From the NCBI GenBank assembly GCA_944739405.2, contig OX123182.2, forward strand, positions 15,573,326 through 15,637,325: 64,000 nucleotides of DNA, given 5' to 3'. Positions within the stretch are counted from its first letter, which is position 1. Every line of letters begins with the position of its first letter. The notes under the pieces were generated by a model that made no database searches, was not told the DNA's origin, and saw only the letters and a list, made by a program, of their open reading frames with translations. The DNA comes from Euclidia mi (taxonomy: Eukaryota; Arthropoda; Insecta; Lepidoptera; Erebidae). The translations under genes were made by a program, and so were the position numbers. Below are positions 55,434 to 64,000 of the stretch, one piece after another.

Positions 55434-57491
55434 TACTATTGTATTTTGTGTATTTTCCTTAGTTTCTAAATAGGGCATAACTTAAGGTAAATCAGTCAAA
55501 ATAAGGTTGTTTTATAATAGAAACTCTTACCCAATAGATAGAGGAATTCAATAAACAAGTCACGCAGAAGATCTCGAGTTCGAACCCATTTCGCACAACC
55601 TTGACTCTTCAAAGTTAAGTGGGTATTTAATTGTTCATTGTCGTTCACTCTGGCCCTCGTAGAGTACATTAAGAAGTTGTTCCGGGCTTTTGCGACGACA
55701 GATATGTAGTTATGAGACAAACGGTCTTAAATAATATGATTAAGCCAAGTTTCGAAACATGAGTTATCGCCAAAAAATCGGCAGGTTCAATATTGTCTAA
55801 AAGCAATGGTAATAACAAAAATGCTTCAAATCAGTGTGGGGTTGCTCTCACAGACGCTCGGTATCAAGAACCTTACTTAACCTACTTTATTTGTGGACTT
55901 CACCACAAAAATCACTATAAAAATGGTGTTGTTCTGAACTATAGACTATGGATTTCCATTTAGGTTGCGGAAGACATGGAAATCGCCCCAAAGATGCTGA
56001 TGTGTGAAATTTTATTAAGGACGACTAGAATATTTTTAATACATGAATCGCTTTATAAATCGTTTCATCAGTTTTGCCTTGAGTTACCATAAAAAAAATA
56101 TCTTCCATAGTTCTTCTTATTATAGAATCTAACTATCTAACTTCATGTTTCTTCAGACATTAGTTGAAGGTCACACGTGCTACAAGTCACATAGTGACAG
56201 ATTACTGCGCCGTCGCTTTCGATCATCAATAATACGGTGCACGAGTGACTTCTATTTCCCTGAATCGAAATGTAAAAACGCCTTTGTTTTTATTCCCTGT
56301 CGCAGAACTAAACTTAAAACACTCCTTGTGTTTAAAGTTTGACGTGCTTGTATCTGTCTGTGGCGTCGTAACTAAGACCAAATATCACGCGGCCACTTTT
56401 GGTTGAAGGAATACTGTCGTGTTTGAGAAGGTTCTTAGCTAAAATTTGTGAAATTTTATTCGTCGAGTGTTACGTAAAATCTACCTGTACTACCTATCTA
56501 AGACGTGTTAAAATTTGGCAGACATCATGGTTGTCTGAGCTATTCTGATGCTTGCTATGGATGCTCACGACTTCAAACGTTTTATCGCTGTGACCAAGTA
56601 AATAAAAATAAAAAATAATATAAATGTCATGCGGACCTGCTATTGTTGGTCTCTGATCTTGTATCAAGATTGTTTATACTATTGAATGCAAAATATAAAA
56701 AACTGTTTGCAATTTATCTTTACTTTATGCAATTGCGGCAATGAAACAAAGACATAAACCGTAAGCAAATAAATGGAAAATTAATAACGGTGCAGGGCTG
56801 AGTGGATCCATAAAAATATTTGTTTCAATTTTATACCTGTTATTAGAAATAACCCTATAGTCATAAACATTTTTTATCAGTCTAATAGAAACGTTTATAA
56901 TATTTATGAGTATTATCATCAGCACACCGTGATCGTAAAATACCTATATACCGGTTTTTTACACCAATGGAACATAAATATAAAAATTGAAAGAATAAAA
57001 AATCCAATTATTGCACCACGTTATTCGTTTTTAATACTTATTTTTATCTTCTTTTGAGAATTTTATTCATATTTTTCATAAAGCAATAAAAGTTGGAAGT
57101 TTTAATTACAGCAATATGAATTTTATATTGGAAATTTAAATCGTTATTTAGCAAAAAGTAAACAAAAGTAATCAGAACTGTCAGAATGGCTCGCATAAAA
57201 ACGATGGGTTTGGGAAATGTTTGCCCATAAAAACACATTGTTTTTATTTTCTCTGCAGGATTTTTAATCTTTTGAACTTGCAATCCTGCTCTTTCTCGTA
57301 TAAAATTTATCAATTAATAATAAATGTTATATTGCGATTATTATCTTGTAATATAAGTACTCAATCATTACTGCATACTAGACTACGACCGCGGCGCCGC
57401 CCTTTTTACCACCTTAGGATATTCGTATTATGATTTCCAAAAGTCTACGCTTGGTTCATCCCTATACTTTGTAAGGCACACACACATGCAT
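55434..57491. other. No confident gene; a possible SINE head at 55545-55650
   Basis: 55561-55600 has 'gatctcgagttcgaacccat' (B-box-like) followed by 'actcttcaaagttaagtggg', an order seen in SINE heads; too decayed to assign. The remaining sequence is AT-rich with short unrecognised frames (56145-56342, 56725-56925, 57044-57313). Confidence 0.3.
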
Positions 57492-57572
57492 AATTTCAGA
57501 TTTTTGCGCTCAGTAGTTTAGGCTGTATTTTGTTTGTCATGCAGTCAGTAACGAAAGGATTTTATATAAATA
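57492..57572 (-). mobile_element. Helitron-A 5' fragment
   Basis: Plus strand 'aatttcagatttttgcgctc', 'agtagtttaggctgtatttt', 'gtcatgcagtcagtaacgaa', 'aggattttatataaatattg': reversed 5' part of Helitron-A. Confidence 0.55.
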
Positions 57573-57677
57573 TTGACTGACTGATCGAGCTAAGATTCAA
57601 TCGAAATATATTGAAAATACGAGTCCCATGTTACTATAGTGCCACAACAGCTTTAGATTCTCACCTAGCATAAAATA

Positions 57678-57860
57678 CTGGGTGTAAGGAACGGCTACCA
57701 AAAACCGATATCTGTGATTCAGCACATGATACTGAGAAACTTGGCGGTCGAATTTTCTGGAAAATGTTCATGAAAATTCCGATCTCTTTGTTATTTTTCC
57801 ATCACACGTCATTCAATATTTTTTACAATCGCTTTTCAGTGCGCCGTTTCTTACACCCAG
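57678..57860. mobile_element. MITE with ~18-bp inverted ends and TA target
   Basis: TA|CTGGGTGTAAGGAACGGC at the left and GCCGTTTCTTACACCCAG|TA at the right, one mismatch in 18. 183 bp, non-coding. It lies immediately before the third LINE and may have inserted in it or next to it. TA target and short ends suggest Tc1/mariner mobilisation. Confidence 0.8.
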
Positions 57861-57879
57861 TATTTCATAAAGGTGTTTT

Positions 57880-58295
57880 TATCATAATCAGAAATCACCT
57901 CTATAAACGAACGGCTTGCCGGCAAAGTACACGCATTGAAGACTCTTATTCCACATGGTCTAACACTAATGCTGGTGTGCCACAGGGTAGCGTGCTTTCT
58001 CCTCTACTCTTCGCAATATTTATAAATTCCATCTCAAACCAATTACTTTCATCCTACCACCTTTACGCAGACGATTTGCAGATATATACGCAAGCTTCGT
58101 TGAATAAGCTGGCAGAAGCTTGCACAACGCAGACCTGACCAGAATCTGTGAGGGGACCAAGAAATATGGACTTATAATAAATGCCGGCATAACTCAGCTA
58201 ATTATTATAAGCAGCCCTAAACTGGTGTCAAAAATCAGTTTTGATAAAAAATTTGTCCCTTTCAGTAAAACTGTGAAAAATCTAGGGATCACTAT
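57880..58295 (+). pseudogene. LINE reverse transcriptase fragment
   Basis: Carries STWSNTNAGVPQGSVLSPLL, FAIFINSIS and YHLYADDLQIYTQASLNKLA: RT motifs including the YADD catalytic pair (about 58062). A frameshift at 58120-58138 is needed to continue as TRICEGTKKYGLIINAGITQ and FSKTVKNLGITMD. CR1/Jockey-like by motif style. N-terminal RT motifs are missing. Confidence 0.88.
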
Positions 58296-58673
58296 GGATC
58301 CCCCCCGTGGGATCTCCACCTTGTCGTGGTGGGGGGGCTCAGTAACCGTGGGTTTGAGCCACGGTGAAACTAAGCGGGATCCCGATAGGGGACGCTCCAC
58401 GTGGGCTTGGGTGAGGCCTGCGTAGGATGCGTCCCAAGGTGCAGGTGCGGGGGACAGTTCTGTCTGTCCCTCGCAGTCGGGCGCGGTCGCGGGAGAAGAG
58501 GCGTGTCGGTGTTGCGTTGCCGCGCGCTCTATCTCCCGCGACCAAATGGGGCGCACCATCGTTGCATCGCGGTGGAGCCGCAGAGGAAGAGGAGATGCGG
58601 TGTTGCGTTGCCGTCCTTCCCCCCAGGGCGGAGGGACTCCATGAGGATTTTCCAAACCGGCACCAAAAAAAAA
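58296..58673 (+). mobile_element. Ribozyme-capped retroposon with A-tail and target duplication
   Basis: A 378-bp insert flanked by gggatcactat (58285-58295) and ggaatcactat (58674-58684), 10 of 11 matching, ending in A9 (58665-58673). The first ~90 nt fold as an HDV-like ribozyme. The remainder is GC-rich with two similar blocks (58492-58530 and 58582-58612, sharing 'cggtgttgcgttgccg'). Composition contrasts sharply with its AT-rich host. No tRNA head, no coding of recognised type. It may be a SINE of its own or an internally deleted LINE. Confidence 0.83.
58300..58384 (+). ncRNA. HDV-like self-cleaving ribozyme
   Basis: Helices appear in the strand order of the HDV double pseudoknot. P1: C7 at 58300-58306 with G7 at 58331-58337. 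P2: gggatc 58309-58314 with gatccc 58378-58383. P3: ccac 58316-58319 with gtgg 58326-58329, loop cttgtc. P4: accgtgg 58345-58351 with ccacggt 58359-58365. The J4/2 strand 58366-58375 reads gaaacTAAGC, with a C (58370) where the catalytic cytosine is expected. The exact cleavage site is ambiguous because of the C/G runs. Such ribozymes at 5' ends of non-LTR elements (R2, for example) are established; activity here is inferred. Confidence 0.77.
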
Positions 58674-58684
58674 GGAATCACTAT

Positions 58685-58923
58685 CTATTTAATTCTTGTA
58701 CTCCATCATATCTCAAATAATGTTTCAAGTTTCTTCAAGACGCACATAAAAGGTCCTTGAGGTCATCCGAGGATCTGACACTGGAGATGCCAAAGCATTC
58801 CACAAATAATTTTGATAAATCTTTTACTGCTCAGGCAGTGCGTCTGTGGAATGCTTTGCCATTACAAATCCGCAACATCATTGATTTTTTTAAGAATCTT
58901 TAAAAAACACTACTTAAATAATC
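58685..58923 (+). pseudogene. LINE ORF2 C-terminal remnant
   Basis: Reading on from the insertion, YLFNSCTPSYLKYCFKFLQD is followed by FTAQAVRLWNALPLQIRNII and FFKNL. The 'P-YL' and 'WN-LP--IR---F' signatures mark the extreme C-terminus of many LINE ORF2 proteins. It connects the RT fragment upstream to the 3' UTR beyond the piggyBac-type element. Confidence 0.8.
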
Positions 58924-58927
58924 TTAA

Positions 58928-60025
58928 CCCTTGAGGTGCGATCAAACTAAAGGCAAAGTGCCACAAGTGCAAAGGGTCACGTTGCTGCAAATTTTCATTG
59001 GCATAGGTTACCGGAAAAAAAATAATTATGACACCATAATATAATTATATCACATAAATTGCATATCATTGTGTTGGTTATAAAATCAGCTATGATAATA
59101 ATAACATAAATTACTACTAAATACTCACCTTTCCGGCAAAACAAGCTTATAAACTTAGAAGTTTATTATTTTTCACTGGTTCGCACAAACATTTGATCAT
59201 ATATTAATGAATTTCATTACTTGTTTGGTTCATAAACACAAAAACATTATCACATATACCTTTAGGTTTTCACACAATACATTATTTATTTGTAACAAAT
59301 GAATCTAACGCCACTAAAAAAATTATAATCCGAACGCGTAACAAAAAGTTCGCCGTGCCGGGCCGCCATGTTACTGTAGCGAACACTGTGGCTGTGAATT
59401 ATTTACCATTTGAAACACGATAACAGTGAAAACGTACAACAATACTAGTAGTTAATTGCTAAAATATGTTTTCAGATAAATAATCTGGGTACTTTTATGT
59501 CTTTCATAACTATTAAAAGAGTATTTATCATAAAACTATTACGAAAATAGCAAGTTTCAAGAGTAGAAATAGCCGTTCTTAAAAGTTTTTGCCTTTTATC
59601 ACTGTATTTCTCGTCTCTGTCACGAATAATGTCACTTCACAATTAATATTTATTTATTTCTGAGTAAATCTATATAAGTATCTTTATAAAATATTCACCG
59701 GTTTCTTACACAAGACAACTTTTATTATAAAGATCGCGGAACAAAACACAACAATGGCGGACGCTTTCGCAATTGAGACACAGATAATTATATTTCAATA
59801 TTTTTTGGCACGTTTCGTTTCCCTCACGGTTCTAAAACGATTCAGTTGCATAGAATATGAACTATTCTAATAGTTACTACTTTCGTTTCTTGGTTTAAGT
59901 AAAACAAAACGTAAAAAATCCGCGACCAATAGGACGACTTTTTTAGAGCACGACCATGCGTGCTGTAAACACATGGGACCACTTGAATTAGAGCACGACC
60001 GTGCGTGCTGTAATCACGTGGGGGG
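58928..60025 (-). mobile_element. TTAA-bounded piggyBac-type non-autonomous element
   Basis: 1098 bp between TTAA at 58924-58927 and 60026-60029. The ends read inward CCCTTGAGGTGCGATCA and CCCCCCACGTGATTACA; only the CCC start is clearly shared. The right end has two copies of an 'agcacgacc(a/g)tgcgtgct' hairpin (59946 and 59994). On the minus strand a 5'UTR-like segment ends at a consensus donor ccggaaag|gtgagtattt (about 59130), but no transposase frame remains. TTAA excision restores a colinear LINE. Superfamily is inference. Confidence 0.62.
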
Positions 60026-60373
60026 TTAATGACTGTAATTAAATAGTTTACTTAAGGTAATTAAATAGTATTTCAATGTATCTATTCATGTTTGTTATAT
60101 TTATATGTTTATTGTATCTAATCTATGTATGTGTAAGTATTTTTATGTGTTATGTAAATGTATGTATGTATTTCTTTAAGTCTTTATTATAGCGTATCCA
60201 TTGTATTAATCGCCTCATAAAACTGCTAACATCATTCCTGTCCATCCAAAGGTTGCCTGGAAGATATAGCACTTAGCGATAAGGCCACCGATTGTTCACT
60301 ACTCGAAGTTTTTAAGCCTAATGTATTGTGAACATTTCTTTTGGTGTGCAAAAAAGTATAATCTAGTCTAATC

Positions 60374-60839
60374 TCTCTACCTAATGATTAGATTTCATAC
60401 AATAGGTCATGAAACGTCTCGAGGCATTCAGCCCTTAAGCCTAAAGCACTGAGGATTAGGTGAACAATAGTTCGTTTGTTTAGGCTTCCACTATAGAGCT
60501 AAGTTTGTACAAGCCGAGATAAGTACACCTTATTACAATACAAAGACTGGAAGAAATCATATTAAAGGTTTAGTTCGTGGATTTATAAATACTGGGCAAG
60601 AGGTATTTTGTAGGTTCTTTCATCATCATGTGCACCTAGTTTTGCCTAAATGTAGAGAACTATCGCCTTGGGTCCGGCTAGTTCTGCAATTTCGTTATTA
60701 GATATTACGAAATAGAAAATTTTAAGTTACATCCGACGTAAATCTTTATGAAGAGTAGCTCAGAATCATCTTGAACACGACATTTTTTATACAATAATAT
60801 CAGCTATTACACAAAAAGAAAACCGTATCATAAACAGCC
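60374..60839. other. No recognisable feature
   Basis: AT-rich sequence after the LINE tail; nothing seen. Confidence 0.4.
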
Positions 60840-60881
60840 TATTTATTTAAGACCTACCTTACGGTAGGTCTTAAATAAATA
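60840..60881. repeat. 19-bp inverted repeat, 4-nt spacer
   Basis: tatttatttaagacctacc and its exact reverse complement around 'ttac'. No target duplication seen. Confidence 0.92.
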
Positions 60882-61165
60882 TGGGCGCAAATTAATATAT
60901 AATGATTATATTTTTACGAAAATGTTAATAATATTTAAGATTGATATTTCAATAACTATTTGTGAACACAGAACTGAGAACTTCACTACTTTACAATATT
61001 AGACACTGTACTGGCTGCTTAACTGTTTTATAAAGTATTTAATTTATAACTTAGTTATTAAGATAACTCCAGAAACTTTCAAAGTAAAATCAATTAGTAT
61101 TAAATAACATTATTCTGACACTTATTTTTACGGTAATAAATAACATGCGATTATATTTGCATCCT
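60882..61165. other. No recognisable feature
   Basis: AT-rich sequence; nothing seen. Confidence 0.4.
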
Positions 61166-61470
61166 GTTGATAGCGCCATCTGTTGACAATGTTGTAAAGC
61201 AGCGTTTAGTTAATAAAATAAATTTGTTATTTGTGTAAAATAAATAATTTGGTGTTGTGCAAAATTCATTACAATATTAATGTCGATTTTTGATTAGTTT
61301 ATAATTAATCGTACAGTAATTTCAATTATATGTTGAAAAGGAGTTGTTAAACGTTACATTAGGTGTAATGACGGTTAGTTTATAAAAAGGACTGTAGTTC
61401 GCATTTTAATTCAATTCTGTGCTAGAAATCGTCTGAAAATAAACCAAGTAATATTACGTGAGTGTTTTTA
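61166..61470 (+). promoter_or_regulatory. Possible promoter or LTR-like segment (weak)
   Basis: 'tgttgatagcgccatctgtt' begins the segment. A TATA box (tttataaaaagg, about 61380) is followed ~60 bp later by a polyadenylation signal (aaaataaacc, 61437) and then a donor-like ac|gtgagtg (61458). TATA plus nearby AATAAA is what a U3-R-U5 would show, but no paired LTR, TG...CA ends, target duplication or pol gene was found. Confidence 0.2.
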
Positions 61471-62594
61471 TAATGGAGTCTGGACTGGACACCATAACCC
61501 CGGCGTATCGCTGACATATACATATAAGTAAATTAACATGTTGTGTCCTTGTCAATCTTGTCATGATAATGTTAAGAAATACCACGCACCAGGCGAGTGC
61601 AATCTAGAGCTATGACATTTCATAAAAGCAATCTTGTAGCTACTTCAGACGTCAGGGAATTATAACTAAGTGTAGTTGAGCAATAGCTGCAGTAACTTTC
61701 ATAAAAATACAGCATGCCATTGGTGGACTGTCACCACAAAGATCAGCCACACTTCTTAAGTGGGATGCAGTACTTAGCGAGATACCTAAGCCTAAGTATT
61801 ATACTTGTTACTGTGGAAACTGCTTGATAGGTACCTAAATAAATATTTTTATTAGGTAAGTAGGTACTTCATTATTGTCATAACAGTAAACTAATGAGTT
61901 GGTGTAACCTCTTGTTTAGATGTAGTTACAGTAGATTTGATATGTTGTATTAGTAAAATCACTTGAATATGAAAAAAATAGCACTCATCTTTGCGATTTA
62001 GCGCTTATTTTATGTTTAATAAAGTTAAGCACTTGTTTTTGCATATTTCGATAGGTACACGAAATCTGGCAGAAAAAAAATGATTCATCAGACAGACGCA
62101 TATTCATACGTCAAAATTTTCATCACTCCTCTAGATGCGGCGATAGAAAACACCCGCCTTGACTACATCACACAAAATCGAAAGTAAATTTAAATCCCTC
62201 AATCACATGACATAGGCGTTTCTTTCAATATATCCGTAGTAATCGTTACATTGCAGTTTTCGAAGCGCTCAAGGCTCCACTGATTGTGTCAAACCCATTG
62301 TTCAAGCATTCATAATAGTGACATCTAGCGGCACAATGGTAATACTTGCGTCGCGTGTCAAATTTCAAAGCTGACGTGTTGAGTTGGAAAAATGAAAAAA
62401 GCCTAGTTACGCGTAAATAGAAAACGCTGCGATCAATTTTAAACCTTACCATATTAATTTAAGGTTGAGTTTTGATTGCGGTTGCGATGTCGGGTTAACT
62501 GGCAGGGATTGCCGTAGCTTCATTAGCTACCATTACGGGGTAAAAAGAACCAAATTTCGGTGTGTATTTGGTACCTAGTAGTGTTAACAGTGTT
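61471..62594. other. No recognisable feature
   Basis: AT-rich sequence; the minus-strand frame at 62246-62452 has no identifiable domain. Confidence 0.4.
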
Positions 62595-62752
62595 AAGGCC
62601 TCCCTCACATTGGGCATCAGCGTTCCTCGAGCGTTCGCCCAGCGTGCGCTCGGCGTTCACTCTGTAGTACAAAATGAACGCCGGGCTTACGCCGAACGGA
62701 CGCCGAGCGTACGCTCGAGGAACGCTGACGCCCAATGTGAGGAAGGCCTAAA
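62595..62752. mobile_element. CG-rich foldback element
   Basis: The left arm aaggcctccctcacattggg...cgttcctcgagcgt and the right arm ...acgctcgaggaacgctgacg...aatgtgaggaaggcct are inverted copies over about 70 bp with few mismatches; the centre is 'ctctgtagtacaaaat'. Very rich in CG ('cgcccagcgtgcgctcggcg'). It lies between tta and taa, so a 3-bp target is possible. No coding: opposing frames 62523-62735 and 62562-62771 translate the same palindrome. Confidence 0.82.
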
Positions 62753-63182
62753 AGGATCAGCATTTGTTTAAACTCTGACCTATTTTTTTTGTTGCGAGTG
62801 AGATTTGAGATTATAGAATTATAATCTTATTCAGACAACGGGAAATGATTTGGGTTACGTTTAAAATTGAAACAATCTGGTAATAATAATCTGTGCTTTT
62901 GTGCGGTGTGTTTCCATATGTGGTTGTTAGACATTTTAAAGCTATGGATTTGAAGAACACGTGGCATAAAAGTCTATACTTTTGCCTAATCTTTAGTTGT
63001 AAGAATTTCAATCACGCTCCTAGTTTTTTATTGATTTTTAAGGCACTAGGAGTACTGTATTGACGTGGATACCTCAATCATACAAGTAACGGACTTAAGT
63101 ACACCCATACCCGATACAACATTTCGAGTTACGTTAACTAATGTCTCGTGATGGAATCGAAACTATAAGCTGACGCCTAACA
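62753..63182. other. No recognisable feature
   Basis: AT-rich sequence; nothing seen. Confidence 0.4.
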
Positions 63183-63293
63183 GCGACCGATAGCTTCGCC
63201 TGAACGAAAAGTTTACTGCCAGTGGTTAAAAACTATCGCTGCAGTTTTTAACAACCCGCAGTAAATTTTTTGTTCGTCATCTCCGACCGATCA
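63183..63293. mobile_element. Small palindromic MITE (diverged arms)
   Basis: The left arm 'gcgaccgatagcttcgcctg', 'aacgaaaagtttactgcc', 'ggttaaaaact' and the right arm reversed 'cggtcggagatgacgaacaa', 'aaaatttactgcggg', 'gttaaaaactgcag' are imperfect inverted copies. About 110 bp. Arm divergence suggests an old element; no clear target duplication. Confidence 0.63.
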
Positions 63294-64000
63294 GAGAAAG
63301 AATGTGTGAAAATTATAGGTAGATAATATAGATTCGTATTCAAAGAAATTTTTGTCGTCTCTAGATAAACGAATGCTTCCTTCACTTGCAGTAACTTTGG
63401 CTTCCTGCGTTAATGGGTGTCAGGTCCGCGACAAAACGTGAAATTTCGAAATAGTAACGTATTTTCTCAAGCGTATTATACTAAGCAGTATTCTCAATTA
63501 ACATAGCTGATCTTGTTTCTGTATTTGAGTGAATTTGAGAGTAGTACCTCTATTTATTTTTATCATGTGAGATGTTTTAGACATTGTGTGTGGTGAAGCT
63601 GATTTTGATCTGACCGTTAATTCGTAGATGGACGTTAAAATACGGAAAACATTAGTGAACGAAATAATTAGAATGGTTAAAATATTACGTTATTATAAGA
63701 GAAACTGCATACAATTATAAACATCTTTACACAAAATATTCTTAACAAAACCGTGTTTGATAAAGGACATCTTTCAAGAGGCGAGTCCCAGGGGTCGGAG
63801 ATATTATCATATTTTGTACAAATAAACAAAACTGCCCTCTGGGCAATCTGTATCCGTGAAAAGCTAAATTCACAAAATCCTTTTTTAAAATAGCCCTACA
63901 CTAAAGTGGCACTTGGAACATTTTGTGTTTTCAAAAGGACGAATCACGAATTAACATGATGTAAGGTAATTTAGTAATTATTAACTTTGATGTCGTTTTG
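63294..64000. other. No recognisable feature
   Basis: AT-rich sequence to the window edge; no gene, repeat or RNA seen. Confidence 0.4.

Larger units (their letters stand above)
57862..60373 (+). mobile_element. Third non-LTR retrotransposon, split by two insertions
   Basis: Pieces in order: RT (57880-58295), C-terminal coding (58685-58923), 3' untranslated region (60030-60373) ending 'gttgcctggaagatatagca', 'cttagcgataaggccaccga' and 'gtgtgcaaaaaagtataatc', a LINE 3' end common in Lepidoptera. A ribozyme-bearing retroposon (58296-58673) and a TTAA-bounded element (58928-60025) separate them. About 200 codons between the RT and C-terminal pieces are gone, so the LINE also suffered a deletion. 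Confidence 0.78.

Noticed and set aside
58339..58760. Overlapping long frames on both strands
   Set aside because: All are consequences of the GC-rich ribozyme-bearing insert; none extends beyond it or matches a family.
1..64000. CRISPR array, operon, riboswitch, integrated virus or polydnavirus segment
   Set aside because: Searched by eye on both strands; no direct-repeat array, polycistronic gene run or viral gene was found. Repeats present are all of insect transposon or minisatellite type.

Overview
The window looks like AT-rich nuclear DNA of a moth or butterfly (Lepidoptera). The basis is the repeat content: several tRNA-headed SINE families with lepidopteran-type bodies, a 5S-rRNA-derived SINE, very many small Helitrons (5' TC, 3' CTAG, inserted between A and T), LINE tails of the 'tgtccagcagtggac ... 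(gatgat)n' type, a mariner element, TTAA-flanked piggyBac-type elements and an R1-clade LINE. No bacterial, organellar or viral gene set is visible. No host protein-coding gene could be identified with confidence; two short candidate exons near 41.4-42.0 kb are offered only on splice-site grounds.

Layout. 0-5 kb: diverged direct repeats and a G-poor block, two copies of one TA-flanked MITE (the second split by a Helitron), a complete SINE and a 221-bp tandem duplication. 5.3-6.6 kb: a whole mariner with intact terminal repeats but a frameshifted transposase. 7.4-9.7 kb: a SINE split by an 0.8-kb DNA transposon with a 9-bp target duplication, then a Helitron and a tRNA SINE. 13.4-15.8 kb: a 5'-truncated R1-clade LINE with a long uninterrupted reverse-transcriptase frame, poly(A) and a 10-bp target duplication. 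18.2 kb: a 58-bp x 4 minisatellite. 20.3-22.2 kb: a TTAA-bounded piggyBac-type element with a transposase C-terminal remnant, later filled by a LINE and a SINE. 22-34 kb: SINE and Helitron fragments and a second copy of the same LINE, split by a Helitron. 34.1-35.7 kb: a Helitron-type composite with a ~119-bp minisatellite. 37-43 kb: further SINEs, including a SINE inside a SINE. 45-46.7 kb: a second LINE reverse transcriptase, frameshifted. 57.9-60.4 kb: a third LINE, split by a ~380-bp element that begins with an HDV-like self-cleaving ribozyme fold and by a 1.1-kb piggyBac-type element.

The genes present are mobile-element genes only: mariner transposase (dead), piggyBac transposase C-terminus (dead), R1-clade ORF2 (open but 5'-truncated) and pieces of at least three other LINE reverse transcriptases. 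The non-autonomous elements presumably depend on enzymes encoded elsewhere; that is inference.

Two things stand out. First, the insert at 58.3-58.7 kb folds in the exact strand order of an HDV-type double pseudoknot and carries both a target duplication and an A-tail, so it reads as a ribozyme-capped retroposon. Second, about ten near-perfect inverted duplications (16-48 bp arms, most with 0-5 nt spacers, unrelated in sequence) are scattered over the window. Two of them interrupt repeats whose normal sequence is known from another copy in the window, so they look like separate local fold-back events rather than a transposon family. Intervening stretches with nothing recognisable are listed as such.

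Local labels used below: SINE-A (head with 'ggttggcgtagtggtttaag'), SINE-B (tail 'taacgctaggaggatgatg'), SINE-C (21.3 kb), SINE-D ('gggtcgggca ... cttcggggata'), SINE-E ('gccagcgtggtatagtaggc'); Helitron-A ('acagccgaaactattgggcg'), Helitron-B ('agctgaagagtttgtttg'), Helitron-C (22.9 kb).
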